Source of the DNA: Gyromitra esculenta
Taxonomy: Eukaryota; Ascomycota; Pezizomycetes; Pezizales; Discinaceae
Length of the DNA: 64,000 nucleotides
Reading direction: 5' to 3'
Assembly (NCBI GenBank): GCA_038503075.1
Contig: JBCAML010000004.1
Coordinates: 2,067,149 to 2,131,148 of the forward strand
Below, in pieces: positions 20,133 to 31,763 of the stretch. The notes beneath the pieces were generated by a model. That model saw only the letters and a list, made by a program, of their open reading frames with translations. It made no database searches and was not told the origin of the DNA. A program made the position numbers and the translations under genes. The number at the start of each line of letters is the position of its first letter. Position 1 is the stretch's first letter.

Positions 20133-20532
20133 TTTCACGGATAGTATGAGGTAATGGGTTAGGATGGAATTATTGGTTGTCACTGATAACGTCTCGATTA
20201 TAATGTCTTTGTTTCTCGGTTAGGTTTAGGTTATGAGTCAGAATATAGAAAAACGGGGTATTTAAGGAAGGGTTTTTAGTCGCTTGTTGTTTTCTTTCTT
20301 TCTTTCCTTAAGCAACGTTCTCGTTTCACTTCTACCTGAAATACTACCTTGATTCTACTTCAGAATCCTCGCTGTCGCTGGTTACCTTGCTGCACTTATC
20401 TCGCCTTGAGATAGACCATATGTAGAACTTGTAGAAACTTTGCACTCCTCGAACGTGTTAAGTACTTCGCTTAAGTAGCACTGCTCACCTTCAGGGATAC
20501 TGAAGGGCTTAACGAAGGACGAGACCATGAGA
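20133..20532 (+). repeat. Solo Gypsy LTR, subfamily 2, with ATTAC duplication
   Basis: 400 bp, TTTCACGG...CATGAGA, with target duplication ATTAC (20128-20132 and 20533-20537). Removing the LTR and one duplication restores the LINE reading frame exactly (R-W-I-T then N-C-F-Y). The U5 outer stem is CTTCG/CGAAG. Confidence 0.92.
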
Positions 20533-21840
20533 ATTACAAATTGTTTTTATTCCACCAATATTGGAGCCCTAACAAGGGAATTCTCCCTCCCTCCCATGCT
20601 ACTGTTTGCCCAATACCTGAGAAGAAGCCATGCCATTCGCATAGCCACCTTACCAGTATTATTTAACCCCGCCTCAGCATGGCATTTCCCTAACTCTCAA
20701 GCGGATGGCACTCCTCTCCCTCTTCTCAGAATACACCTCAAAGGCCTCAGCGCCAGAAGACCCAAACCATGGAACTCCAACGCCAAAAGCCGTGTTCGAC
20801 CTTTAATAATTGATTCCTCCACAAACGAAGCATGGAAATACCTCCTCACCAACTACTACCCAGGCGCCTCCGGTCCTATTTTGAAAAATCCCAATCCAAA
20901 TCGTGCAATGATAATTGAAGCTAGCAACGCAGCCATCACATCCCAACTCATCATAGATTGGGACTCGTACGAACCACGCCCCAATTACTACCCATACTAC
21001 ACATCAATGCTTTCATGGATGGATGTTATGTCGATCGGTTAGGTACATGGGTACATGGTTGTCGGGTTTCGTTGTTGTTCTTTGTGTTTCTATGAGTTTC
21101 TCGTTACAATGAGTCATGTCTTTGTCATCGAAAGGGTTGGAACGTGGTATATAAGCGAAGGGATTTCCCCTCATCTTGTACTTTTCCTTCTTCTTTCTTT
21201 AAGCAACGTCTTCTATTGTACACTCACTGTATCTCACGAATACAATCTCAGATTACACCTCGTAATCTTTCGCCGTCGCCGTCTTCAAGTCACCACGACT
21301 TGAACCATTAGTAGAGCCTGTAGAATCCTCGTACATTCTCCTGTTGTTGGTTTCTCGTTCAAGTAGCACTGCTTATCTCGGGGGATACCTGAGAGCTTGA
21401 CGAGAATCTCGCTCCTTGAGAAATGCTACCTCACCCATTCATGAAATTTTCAAAATTCATGGCCGGAAGCATCCACCAAATGAGGGCCCATAAAAGCTAC
21501 CTCAAAGCTCATACCTCTTGGTCTCATAATGGCCCTACATCATGTCCCCTTTGTGGTGACGCTTCTCAAAATTTTTCTCACGCTATTTTGCATTGTTTTG
21601 CACTGTCATCCGAACGAAATTTATTTATTCCCTTTATAAATTCTCTAGATGCAGACTCTCCAATTTAGAACAATATTTCATCCCTAATTGCTCTTGCTGA
21701 ATTTATTTCAAAAACAAGAAGAAATTTTCCTTCAATCAAAGAAATTGCTTTATCAGATCTTTCATCATCCGGCTCATCAGATATTTTATCATCTGTTTCT
21801 CTACATTCTATATCGTCTCTTTCATCTCTTTTAAATTTTT
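20533..21840 (+). pseudogene. LINE reverse transcriptase pseudogene (part 2, C-terminal)
   Basis: The LINE frame resumes after the LTR and stays open to 21010 (...Y-Y-P-Y-Y-T-S-M). It is interrupted by the LTR at 21011-21421 and continues (L-P-H-P-F-M-K-F). A late C-P-L-C-G-D...H-A-I-L-H-C motif is the cysteine/histidine knuckle usual near LINE C-termini. A stop follows at 21666-21668, with a further open stretch (N-N-I-S-S-L-I-A-L-A-E-F) ending near 21840. Apart from the LTR insertions this part is unusually little damaged. Confidence 0.75.
21011..21421 (+). repeat. Solo Gypsy LTR with AATGC duplication
   Basis: 411 bp, TTTCATGG...CCTTGAGA, flanked by AATGC (21006-21010 and 21422-21426). 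This insertion together with the one at 20133 fixes the LTR boundaries to the base, because the LINE frame reads through once they are removed. TATA, AAGCAACGT and U5 hairpin present. Confidence 0.93.
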
Positions 21841-22081
21841 TTTGAATTAATGGAGGATTAATCTATTTCACGCTAGTATTTGTTTCAACGGCATGTGTTT
21901 GCCAAATAGAGAATATCTGTTTAGGAAATCTTTCAGTTATAAAAAGTTTTTTTTTTTTTTCCGGAGGATTCAGGATTCCAGGGTTTTGTTCACGCTATAA
22001 CTTCGGTTGCATGTGACATTCTTGTACCATTTATATAAAACAATGAAACAATGATTTAACAAAAAAAAAAACTACGGTACG

Positions 22082-22491
22082 TTTCAAGGAGCGAGGTTCT
22101 CGTCAAGCTCTCAGGTATCCCCCGAGATGAGCAGTGCTACTTGGACGAGAAACTAACGGCTAGAGTATGTGCGAAGATTCTACAGGCTCTACCAACGGTT
22201 CAAGTTATGATGGCTTGAAGACAGCGACAACGAGAGATTACGAGATGTAATCGAAGATGGTATTCGTAAGATACGGTGAGTGTACAACAGAAGATGTTGC
22301 TTAAAAAAAGAAGAAGAAAAAGTACAACAGGAGGGAAAATCCCTTCGCTTATATACCACATTCCAGCCCTTTCGATGACAAAGACATGACTCATAGTAAC
22401 GAAAACCCAAAGAAACAAAAGGAACATCCATAAGGCACAATAACCGTACACCCATATACCCAACCGGCCAATGAAACATCTATCCATGAAA
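22082..22491 (-). repeat. Solo Gypsy LTR (old, minus strand)
   Basis: 410 bp read from TTTCATGG (22491) to TGAAA (22082; the usual end is TGAGA). The self-primer motif is mutated to AAGCAACAT, the only copy here where it differs. Flanking pentamers GTACG and AGTTG do not match. Confidence 0.85.
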
Positions 22492-23959
22492 AGTTGCCCT
22501 ATACTAATGCATACGCCTACCTCGTCCATTCCCCTACAAAGGCGCCCACACCTCACGGCTATTTATTTCCATTACGCAGAGTAACCTGCATTATATTAGC
22601 TGACTAAATATTCTCAAGCGTGCTTTAGCACTGGATGGTTTCGTCATTATAAATTTCGATCTATGGAGAGAACGCTATATATTCCTGTTCCCACTAGACC
22701 GATACAGACATGTAAAAGTAAAGGTTTATTTTGCGCTGCGCTTTGACTTCATACAAATTGTAAAAAAGCCCCTCATAACAGTTTTTTTTTCCCGCGGCAC
22801 AAGCGCAACTTCAGCTTGCTATATAGAGCGATTGGTTATATGACCCACCTTGCGGAGAAACATACTTATCGCTAGGGCTTCCATTGTGTACGTGGTTTAG
22901 CTTCGACATATGGCTATCCAGATCTCAGTGCAAATGGAAGCTTAAGCCTAGAATAGCCTCCGCATAATAAGTACTATAAGATGTTAATTCTTCATAGGAT
23001 CAACCCGTACATGTTTTTTTCAAGCCACCAAACCTGTTCCAATAATATCAAGATATGTTCGCCGGTTCTTAGCTCTTCAGCCACCACCGTGCTATTAATA
23101 AGGGTATCAAGAGTCGAGAAAAGTTACGATGCAAGGCAGATAGGCAAGTAGGTGATCAAGGAACCAGGCCGAAATCTTACTTATGCATGCCACCCAGAGC
23201 GATCAAGAATTTAATAGCACTTAACATTGTTGTATTACCTACACGCAGGCCTATCACGGTACACTCCTAGCCCTAAAAGCTTAAATAGACAAAATATAGA
23301 GCTGCATAGGCTACACTCTTTAGCTTTGACGACTGGTTATCTACCCAAAGGAGACTTCTAGTGCTTGTTCTGTCTCTCACGGCGGCATACACCAGCTATG
23401 GAATTCCTTCTACGGATACAGCTACTAATTTTATAATAAAAAAGCAGAAGTAGTGCCTCAGTGCAATCGTTAGCCAATAATCACATATATTCCAATCACA
23501 ATGTATCAGAAACCACGATTAAGCAACATTGGCGGCTCATCTTTCCCCTCTCAGCATATAATTCTAGTTAATAGAAACACGCCGCATATCTTAGCAGTAT
23601 AGAAGAAACGAATTGAGGATCGTGAGATCGAGGATTTTTTTTGAAACCATATGGATGGATAGTTCGTCGATTGCGCCGAACCAAAATAGATTGTGGAGAA
23701 AGCGAGATTTTTTCTTCACAGGTCCAAGAGATGTTGGTACGACTATAAGTTTAGGAATATATATAAGAACCTCCACCAGGCCTCAGCATTACCTCCCTTC
23801 TCCAGCTCACAGCGCCTTAGTCTCGCAAAGCCAACTGCTAAAACTCCCTCTTGTACAATTAAGCTCTAGCTAAAAAAACCACCGTCTCCTCCCACTACAA
23901 AAACCCAAACTCCTATCCTAACAAACACAAATTTCCTCCCGCAACTTATCCAACAAAAA
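22492..23959. other. Intergenic region, no gene seen
   Basis: AT-rich, with poly-T and poly-A runs and no coding frame with recognisable content. The last 200 bases are pyrimidine/CA-rich and probably hold the promoter and leader of the secreted-protein gene that starts at 23960. Confidence 0.5.
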
Positions 23960-24319
23960 ATGGTTGCTCCAATCCTCTCCCTCTTCCTCACTCTCATCGC
24001 CGCCTTCTGCACCCCAGGACTTTCCTGGGTATTCACCGCCTATCGCGACTCAAACTACCGAGGTGGTGCGATCCTTATGATCTCAGGCTCCGCGGGTAGT
24101 GTTAGCGGCTACTGCGTTGATTTGACAAGCAAGGAAGATAACGCCATGTCTTCGTTCATCTGGGGACCGGAATCGGGAGACTCATCGTGCGAACTCGCGC
24201 TCTGGGACGACCATAATTGTAACGGCGACAGACTGGGGTACAGCCAGACTGCGTGGTCGCACCCCGTGTTCTCGACTGCCAACAATGATCGCGTCTCGGC
24301 GGTTAGTGTCTATTGTTAA
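23960..24319 (+). CDS. Small secreted protein, beta/gamma-crystallin-fold-like
   Basis: A 119-residue single-exon protein. Residues 1-22 form a signal peptide (hydrophobic L-S-L-F-L-T-L-I-A-A-F, cleavage likely near G-L-S-W). The mature part has Y-R-D-S-N-Y-R-G-G, then cysteines near residues 52, 76, 85 and 119, in a pattern like small fungal secreted proteins related to beta/gamma-crystallins or the I36 inhibitor group; the fold assignment is an inference. It ends V-Y-C at the stop, and four cysteines could form two disulfides. The leader AACAAAAAATGG has a favourable A at -3. No neighbour shares its orientation closely. Possible roles include cell-wall association or an effector-like function, but none is shown by sequence. 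Confidence 0.75.
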   Translation: MVAPILSLFLTLIAAFCTPGLSWVFTAYRDSNYRGGAILMISGSAGSVSGYCVDLTSKEDNAMSSFIWGPESGDSSCELALWDDHNCNGDRLGYSQTAWSHPVFSTANNDRVSAVSVYC

Positions 24320-25143
24320 GACGGGAATCACATCCTCGGTGGGGATGGAAAAAAAGAGGACGATGAGCTGGCTTTATGGGTTTACTTTTATCGCGTTTGC
24401 GTTTATTTTGTCTTTTTATTCATTCTTTTTTATTATTTCGTTTGTTCAATCTACTGCTATTATATATAAAAAAAATGCTTGTGTGTTTCCTGTAGGTGAC
24501 GAAGGAGAGAATTTGCTAGCCTTACGGAGAATTGTTGACCAAATCAAATCTCCAAATCGTCTGCATCTTGCATCTTGCACTACAGCCAATAAAGTGCTCA
24601 AACATACACGTAGCTTCGAGAACTGTTTCGGGGGAGGTTCTCGAGTACATCGATGAACGGTTCGAGTCTAAGTTCACCAACGTGCATAAAGGGGTTTGGT
24701 AGATAGCCGAGTGATATTATGTGACGGCAATTGAGCAAGAAAGCTGATGGTTAATTACGGTTAGAGGGCTAATCCATGATCTTCAAGAGATAGACTATTT
24801 ACAAGCGAATCCTTCCGTACAGCTCCATCCTATGAAAGAAAATGCTGTGCGCCAAAGTCTTCCAAGAAGGATATTAGTGAAATGAAAGACAGAAAAACAC
24901 TCACGGAACATGCAATTGAAAAACTTTTGTATATTTCCCTTTTCCATCCTCTTACACACTAAACACACACCGTACTCCCCACTGGCTTTAATTTTAGACA
25001 TCAATTCACCTCCACTATGCCCAGCTATATATCATCATGCGCAAAAGGAACCAGAAAAGGAAGAAACCCCCGAAATACCCCCAAAATGGAAGAGAACAGG
25101 AAGAACAAAAAAAAGAAAAACCCTCCACTCTAGCATCCTTCTT
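24320..25143. other. 3' region and intergenic spacer
   Basis: It follows the secreted-protein gene. A 123-codon open frame overlaps the coding end and continues to 24656, but has no domain and low-complexity hydrophobic content, so it looks like untranslated sequence. No other gene seen. Confidence 0.5.
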
Positions 25144-26847
25144 CTAATCCTCAACCGGATCCAAGCTTGTTCCACTCCTAACGATAGTGGCCCATCCAAT
25201 CAACCGCCAATGCTTCTCAATTCGCCTACTCAGAGCAATTTTCTCTCCGTCTTGTGTACAGGCGGGCGAAGTCAGTTGCAGCTTCGCGACGTCTGCCTTA
25301 ACAGCGATAACTTTTGCGCCAGTAGCGGTTGATCCGATGTTGACCATGAGGACTTCGTTCTTGGTCAACTTGGCAACCTTAGCCTGTTTGCCATCCGCAG
25401 TCTTAACACCGAGGAGACGACGTAGCAAGAAATAGTTGACCTCGAGATCACAATAGATCGAAGGGAGGCGGCCCTTAAGACCAAGAACAAATCCGACAAG
25501 ACGATCAGCACGGCAGAGAGTCGGATCAACGCGAGTACCGACACCTGTGGATTCGGTTAGATGGAATCAAGCTGAAATGGACAGATAGTGAAGAAGCATA
25601 CCAATAAGACCACCAGGAACAGCGAATTTCAAGTCATTGTTCTCGGCAAATAGCGAAACGATCCTAGAGAAGATTGGCTTGCACTTGATGCCCTCATCGG
25701 TCCTGGTTACAATACCAGGCCTGATCTCGATCTCGTCACCAAGCTTCAGTACACCAGTCAAGATAGAACCACCAGCGACACCACCCTTCAGATCTTCGAT
25801 CTCAGCACCGGGCTTGTTGACGTCGAAAGATCTGATGACAATCATATGGGGGGTTGCGGTGAAGTCTCTGATTGGAACAGGAATCTTTGTTACAAGTGCC
25901 TCATTAATAGCATCGATGTTGTATTTCAGCTGGGCAGAAATAGGGATGATCGGGGATCCGTCAGCGACGGTACCACGGATAAACTTCAGAATGGACATGT
26001 AGTGCTCCTCAGCAGAAGCTTCACGCATCAGATCGACCTTGTTCTGAAGGATAATGATGTGGTTCAACTTCATGATTTCGATAGCAGCCAAATGCTCTGA
26101 AGTTTGTGGCTGTGGGCAAGATTCGTTTCCTGCGATGAGAAGGAGGGCGGCATCCATGACGGCGGCGCCAGACAACATAGTACTCATGAGAATGTCGTGT
26201 CCCGGGCAATCGACGAAACTAGCCCAGATATTAGCTAGAAATCCTAGGAACTAGCTCAAGGCTAGGAAAACTCACGAAACATGTCGCAAAAGTTCGTATT
26301 TTCCACTACATCCTTCCCGTTCGCAGTCTGGGTCGACCTCCTTGTCACTCTTGAAACTCCTATAATTGCCCGGTCTGGGACACTCGGGGTTGTTGCACTT
26401 GTAGACCTTAGCATTGGCATACCCAAGCTTGATAGTAATATTTCTCTCCAGCTCGTTCTTGAATCTAACAGTTTGCACACCAGAGATGGCCTTGACGACG
26501 GTACTCTTCCCGTGAGCTACGTGTCCGATAGTACCAATATTTATTGTGGCTTGTCGTGAAATAATCTCCGGAGACAGAGGTGAGAGCGTAGTGAGGTCGA
26601 GAGTCGATGGATCTGGTTGAGGAGGAAGCGGGGGTCTAGGGGCAATGATCTCCTGGATCTTTCCGCTGCTTTTTAGCGCAGGCTTCAGGTCCTTCGTTGG
26701 GATCTCGTCGATATCAGAGTCGGATTGAGCGTCCAAGCCAGGGGAGCCAGGGGCAGAGTCGTTCCCATCATCAGGAAGATCATTTCCAAGCTTATCTGTG
26801 TGTTCGAAAACATCGTTGCCGAGCTTATCTCCATTCGTTTCCTCCAT
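25144..26847 (-). CDS. GCD11: Translation initiation factor eIF2 subunit gamma
   Basis: Three exons on the minus strand (26847-26276, 26218-25602, 25544-25144) with GT/AG introns of 57 nt each give a 529-residue protein. eIF2 gamma binds GTP and Met-tRNAi and delivers the initiator to the 40S ribosome in the cytoplasm. GTPase motifs: G1 G-H-V-A-H-G-K-S-T (108-116), G3 D-C-P-G-H (194-198), G4 N-K-V-D (250-253), then S-A-Q-L-K. A zinc-ribbon-like insert C-N-N-P-E-C ... C-E-R-E-G-C lies before the first intron. The domain 2/3 barrels follow, ending [10 protein letters not shown]. The acidic N-terminal extension (1-90) is longer than core eIF2 gamma but total size fits fungal orthologues. Exon joins restore the family sequence exactly ([11 protein letters not shown]). 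Confidence 0.96.
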
Positions 26848-27834
26848 GATTGCGGGGTGGTGGGGTGATGAGGGGTTGAGATAAGGCGAGGAGATCGCAA
26901 TAGCGTTGTGATTCAGTTAAAGAAAACTTCTGCGTAACTCCCGGATAGAACCTGATCTTTCCAGACGTTTGATGGTGAAATAGCAGCGAATCCTTGATGC
27001 CTACAGTGTTGTTGAAACGTCCAGGTGGGGAGAGGAAGTGAAAAAGAAAACTGAGTGGTGAATCATCACGAGCTGACTCAGCCGCCACAGTGACTAAACA
27101 TGTAGGATAGCAACGAGGGAAACCCTAACCCGTCTTCTGTGCTTTCCAAAACTTAATTTTGACCTCATTTGAGCCAACTTTCTGCATCGCCATCTTGTGT
27201 TTCGCCGGGCAGACTGAGCAACGAAGTGCGTGTAGAAGCAGAGTATTTCCATCATCCTGACCCAAGGCCGCTGTTGCCAGCCTTAGTCAGAGCTTCCGTC
27301 TTCTTGCTGCACCAAGTATCACTCGTGATATGTTCCTGGCCTTGATTCCTAGGGGACGGGTACTACAGCCCTTGATCCTTCCGATGGATCACGCAGCCCA
27401 AATCCCAATATTTCTCAGCAATTGGATTGAGAATCGAATTCTTTGCGGTTGCCAGCAGCACAATTTTCGGGCTTCGTTGCAACAACCCTTAAACGCTGCA
27501 GTTACATATGCGAAATAGCGCAAGCTACATCCCTCGAGACAGCTTGTTTCAAGTTCCCACCTGTAGATCAGTTCCACACCCTATTCTCTCAATCCGCGGC
27601 AGTTATCACCTCTCCCCACAAACTCCTCAGGGTTAGGGCTGCACGGCTCCCCACTTGCCGTATCCAGCTAGCGTTGCAACCCCTCGGCAAGCATTAGTCT
27701 CGTTTTCACGTCAATTTTTCTTCTTGCAGCTGCACGACATCGTGAGGGTTTCTCGAAAGCCACACAGAGCAACCCCAGTCCCCTCCCTTTTATATATATA
27801 AACCTACCAGCAGTGTGCCTCCGCGCTACATCAT
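26848..27834. promoter_or_regulatory. Divergent promoter region eIF2 gamma / MPP10
   Basis: 987 bp between two divergently transcribed housekeeping genes. A TATA-like run TATATATATAAACC (about 27791-27804) lies about 35 nt before the first MPP10 ATG. Several short open frames occur on both strands around 27330-27700, none with recognisable content. Confidence 0.5.
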
Positions 27835-29976
27835 ATGGCTGGATCCCTCGCCTCCGATTCTTCACGCACTCTCTCCCTCTCCGCAGAAAACACAAGGAAA
27901 TCTACAATGACCGGCGGCCCATCCCCGCTGCTGCTTCAGGCATTATCTGCGAACCCACATGAGTTCCTGATGCCCGCGCCGAGGCTACACAATGCGGCGC
28001 TGAGTATGGCGAAGCAGTATTTGGACCCTTTAGCGGCGGTGTTTGCGAAGGGGGGCGTGAAGAAGAGTGAGGTATTGGAGAAAATTTATCTCGACGGGTT
28101 TGATGTTGATCAAGTATGGGAGCAGGTGAGAATTGTTGTGGATGCAGTAGAGGGTGGGGTGGGGGAAAGAAAAGCGATTGGATCTGGTGTTGATGGGGCT
28201 GTGGCGAATGGGAAAAAGCGGAAGGCGGTACAGTTTGAGGAAGAGGAGATGAGCAGGAGCGAAACCAGAAGCGAGTCCGAAAGCGATGGTGAAGGCTCAA
28301 TTGATTACGAGGACATTCCAGAAGATGAATTGGATAATGAATCCTATCATAGCGATGATGGCGAAGAAGATGATGAGGCCATGGACGATGATGAGGGTGG
28401 TGTCAAATTCCTTGAGGAGCCTGATGCAATGGAAATTGGCCCTGGGGAGGATGAAGAGGGCGAGGACGAGGACGAAGAAACCGAAGAATATACAGAAGAT
28501 GTTCACGGCTTGAATGATGGCTTCTTTTCTATTGATGACTTCAACCGCCAAACCGAATTTCTAGAACTTCAAGACATGCGTGGCGGCGAAGACAATTCTG
28601 ATGACGAGGAAGAGGGTATCGACTACAACGCAGACCCGGCCACGCTTGAAGATGAAGCCGATGACGATGAAGAAATACCTCTAGGAGAAAAGACCTCTAA
28701 GAAAGATGATTATGAAGAAGACTCTGATGAAGAATTTGGTGAAGACCAAGACAACGCCAACGACCTTATGTACGAAGACTTCTTCGCTCCCCCTCCAAGA
28801 AAAGGATCTGGAAAAAATCATGCCCCCAGAGATAAGAAACCGTGGAAACAAGCCTTTAGCAAGAAACCCTCGGGAGATGACGACGGCGACGACCTCACCG
28901 CTATCGAATCCGACATGGCCCGCGTCCGTCGTGATCTTTTCGACGATGATGCTTCCGAGCACGAATCTGACATCGACATGGACAGCGATCCTTCTGACCC
29001 CTTAAACCGACGCAGTGCCCATGAAAAACGTCAAGCCGCTCTGACCGAACAAATTCGTGCTCTCGAGGCTGCTAACGTCGCCAAACGCGATTGGACCCTC
29101 TCCGGTGAAGCCCGTGCTAACAGCCGCCCCGTCAATTCTCTCCTCGAAGAAGACCTTGACTTCGAACGAGCCGGCAAGCCTGTCCCAGTTATAACTCAAG
29201 AGGTTACTGAAGGGCTCGAAGATATGATCAAGCGCCGTATTCTCGCTGCCGACTTCGACGAGGTAATTCGACGCCGCCCAGACGAAGCCGCAAATGTCCG
29301 TCGTGGCCGAGTCGAGCTAGATGACTCGAAGCCGACAGACTCTCTCGCAGAGATCTATGAGAAGGAACATCTAAGAGCTATTGATACGGAGAACAACCCG
29401 ACAGCAAAGGATGAGAAGCTAGCAAAAGAACATACCGAAATTGAGGAATTGTTTGCAGATGTTAGCAGGAAACTAGATGCGTTGACGAGCTGGCATTATA
29501 CCCCGAAACCGCCGAAACCGTCGCTCAGCATTGTGGCGGATGTCGCGGCGATTAGTATGGAGGAGGCACAACCAACTGCTGCTGCAGGTGGCGCACTGGC
29601 TGCTAATATATCTATGTTGGCTCCGCAGGAGGTTTATGCGCCAACGAAGGGTAAAGCACAACTACCAATCGGTGGTGGGTCAGGTAGGGAGATTGTGACG
29701 AAGGGAGGCGCAGCGGTGAGCACGAGAGAGATGACGAGAGACGAGAAACAGAGAAGAAGACGTAGAGAAAAAGCAAAGATTAAGAAGAGAAATGCCGCGG
29801 AGGGGAACCAGGGCGGCGCCAATGCAAAGGAGGGGAGCAAAAAGGAGGTTATGCAGGACCTTAGGAGAGGTGGTGTTAAGGTTATTGGAAAAACTGGTGA
29901 AACGAGGGATGTGGACGGAGGACTGGTGAAGGAGAAAAGTAAAGGAAGAGGTGGTAGTAGCGGATTGAAGTTGTAA
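27835..29976 (+). CDS. MPP10: U3 snoRNP protein MPP10
   Basis: A 713-residue, single-exon acidic protein. MPP10 is a core component of the U3 snoRNP in the nucleolar SSU processome and works with Imp3/Imp4 in 18S pre-rRNA cleavage. Visible: long Asp/Glu-rich segments (about 125-220 and 250-310), the family motif N-D-G-F-F-S-I-D-D-F-N near 225-236, L-M-Y-E-D-F-F-A-P-P near 310, and the conserved C-terminal block S-L-A-E-I-Y-E-K-E-H ... L-F-A-D-V-S-R-K-L-D-A-L near 500-550. A P-Q-E-V-Y-A-P motif and a basic tail (R-R-R-R-R-E-K) follow. The first ATG (27835) is only about 35 nt from a TATA-like run, so the ATG at 27907 (M-T-G-G-P-S, A at -3) may be the true start. Confidence 0.94.
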   Translation: MAGSLASDSSRTLSLSAENTRKSTMTGGPSPLLLQALSANPHEFLMPAPRLHNAALSMAKQYLDPLAAVFAKGGVKKSEVLEKIYLDGFDVDQVWEQVRIVVDAVEGGVGERKAIGSGVDGAVANGKKRKAVQFEEEEMSRSETRSESESDGEGSIDYEDIPEDELDNESYHSDDGEEDDEAMDDDEGGVKFLEEPDAMEIGPGEDEEGEDEDEETEEYTEDVHGLNDGFFSIDDFNRQTEFLELQDMRGGEDNSDDEEEGIDYNADPATLEDEADDDEEIPLGEKTSKKDDYEEDSDEEFGEDQDNANDLMYEDFFAPPPRKGSGKNHAPRDKKPWKQAFSKKPSGDDDGDDLTAIESDMARVRRDLFDDDASEHESDIDMDSDPSDPLNRRSAHEKRQAALTEQIRALEAANVAKRDWTLSGEARANSRPVNSLLEEDLDFERAGKPVPVITQEVTEGLEDMIKRRILAADFDEVIRRRPDEAANVRRGRVELDDSKPTDSLAEIYEKEHLRAIDTENNPTAKDEKLAKEHTEIEELFADVSRKLDALTSWHYTPKPPKPSLSIVADVAAISMEEAQPTAAAGGALAANISMLAPQEVYAPTKGKAQLPIGGGSGREIVTKGGAAVSTREMTRDEKQRRRRREKAKIKKRNAAEGNQGGANAKEGSKKEVMQDLRRGGVKVIGKTGETRDVDGGLVKEKSKGRGGSSGLKL

Positions 29977-30836
29977 CGGGTGAACGGTTTTTCTTTGGTT
30001 CTGAATTTTCTGCTTCTAACTAGTAGTGCTACGCAGTTCGATAGCTTTCGGTTGTAATATATTTGTTCAATTTCTTAAGTCTCGGAATATCCTGTTTTAT
30101 AGGGTGTTGAGATGAAAAATTATCGACAAAAAAGACCTTATTTTGTGCATCATGCTCAATTTTCGTCACTGAATCTCACTCGACTAAACCAGCTAGGAAC
30201 CTGTTGGATATATAGGCATCCTAGTAGACTTTCCATGTGCTTTTATATGTTCCAACTGTGTTTGGTTTTGTCAATTCGGCAGATATACAGGTTCTGCTAG
30301 GGATGTGGCTGATTTGGGAGACCGGTGAAGATGCCCCATCTTCGTTGATATGGCTTATTTGGTAGTATATCTATGGGTACACGACTATACTAGGCCTCTC
30401 TTGCTTTCTTTGGGCTCCCTTTTTCTTTTCTTCACTGCCTCACGCAGATATACGAATACATTCGTTATCTTTAGCAGAGCCCTCCATGGATCCAAATCAC
30501 CCACTCATTAGATTTGAACTCAAAGATCCCTCAGAAGAGATATCGCTAGCTATAATAGAATTCTATCTCAATATTTTTAAACCAGTACCGATGTTCAAGG
30601 ATGATGATGTGTAATTTTATAGACCCTCGGATATCCCGTGGCATGTAATTCCTCTAACAAATTCTTATGTCCTGGCGCTCTAGAAGTCCAAGCTAAATAT
30701 CTCATTCAGTGATACGGACTATTAGATGATCAAAATTTCTATAAACACAAGCGCTTATCTGTGCTTCTCTAAAAAAATGTCCAGTAAAATAAGTCAAGGT
30801 ATCTAGTTAGGTGTCCAGGAATTTTCGCTCTCACTC
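29977..30836. other. Intergenic, no gene seen
   Basis: The 3' flank of MPP10 is followed by AT-rich sequence without coding signal. It is a convergent gap, since MPP10 and the membrane-protein gene at 30837 point toward each other, so shared 3' untranslated sequence is expected. Confidence 0.5.
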
Positions 30837-31591
30837 TCACTCACTCTCACTATCACGCCCGGACTGTAATTCTCGCTCTTCTCCCTCCTGGTCATCTTCA
30901 GGTTCTTCCGTATCGACAGCTACGTATGCTGGACTCGCGGCAGCCGTTTTTGCCGTCCCATCGTCTCGCATCCCAATTACCACATTGCCAGCTACTAGAA
31001 GACTTGCTCCTAACCACCAAGTACCAGGAAGCGACTCGGAGAAAACCATCCAACCGAGGAGGGCAGTAATCTGGCTTGATTGTCAGCTCTTGGGCGCTCA
31101 GGAGCACGGAGACAACCAACCATGAAGTTTGAAGAAGTATTGATGATGCTAACTTTAGTCGCCGATGAACCTTTCGCTAATGCAGCTATATATTTTTAGG
31201 AAAGACTCGTCAATATCGGGTAACTACTTGAATACGATTATGCGAACAGACCTGTAAACAATCCCCACATCTAAGTCAGGAACTAGGTTAGCACGAGTAG
31301 GTTTGGCGGGAAAAAGGCAAAAACCCACGATAGCATTGAAGATTAAATTGAGAGCAAAAAATAGCTAGAGCCTCCCGTTAATAATGCGTAATAGAGCTCA
31401 AGGGCTAAGGAGCGCGTTACCCCTCGGACAAGATAATCGATGACCTTCGAGTCCTGCGACAGAGAGAAAATCCTTGCAATTGCTGAAGAAAGGGAGGACG
31501 TGAGAGTAGTGGTGACAAGCTTCGCAAAAAGGCCATTCAGGCCGGCAGCAAGACCGCTGCCAATAGCGAGATAGATCCAGTTGGCTGCCAT
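30837..31591 (-). CDS. TMEM42/EamA-like small membrane protein
   Basis: Minus strand, four exons in my model: 31591-31421, 31364-31295, 31185-31121 and 31070-30837 (179 residues). It is recognised by its start M-A-A-N-W-I-Y-L-A-I-G-S-G-L-A-A-G-L-N-G-L-F-A, the middle A-L-A-K-G-S-S-A-T-K-V-S-I-I-N-T-S-S-N-F, and G-W-M-V-F-S-E-S-L-P-G-T-W-W-L-G, typical of the fungal TMEM42/EamA half-transporter family. It has about four membrane segments and a hydrophilic acidic tail. The donor of intron 2 is uncertain: the GTGCTA donor at 31294 keeps the frame but adds a few residues to the family pattern, while GTGGGT at 31328 would need a further micro-exon. It shares a 172-bp promoter with HUB1. Transport substrate unknown. 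Confidence 0.8.
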
Positions 31592-31763
31592 AGTTGGTGA
31601 TGTTATAGGGGTTCGCGAAGTTAGGGCTCAGCGCAACGCGTAGCCGTTAGCGCAGCCGTTGAGCCTCTTGCCAAGCACGTGGTGACCACTCAATCCTCCA
31701 GCAACTCGTCATCGCAATATCACCCCCTCCTCCCTCCAAAGTATCCCCGCAATAACGAAAGCT

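Larger units (their letters stand above)
18897..22071 (+). mobile_element. Decayed LINE (non-LTR retrotransposon)
   Basis: Three reading blocks in one orientation encode LINE reverse transcriptase, the thumb/linker and a C-terminal zinc-knuckle region. They are separated by two solo Gypsy LTRs that inserted with 5-bp duplications. A run of A (about 22060-22070) may be the 3' tail. The 5' endonuclease part is missing, apparently removed together with the LTR at 18491. Frameshifts and stops make it non-functional. Confidence 0.85.

Noticed and set aside
24285..24656. 123-codon frame after the secreted protein
   Set aside because: It overlaps the coding end in another frame, has a low-complexity hydrophobic composition and no domain; more likely 3' untranslated sequence.
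24600..24675. Possible tRNA gene (GGTTCGAGTCT resembles a B box)
   Set aside because: The flanking bases do not form a T-stem, and no acceptor stem or A box at the right distance was found.
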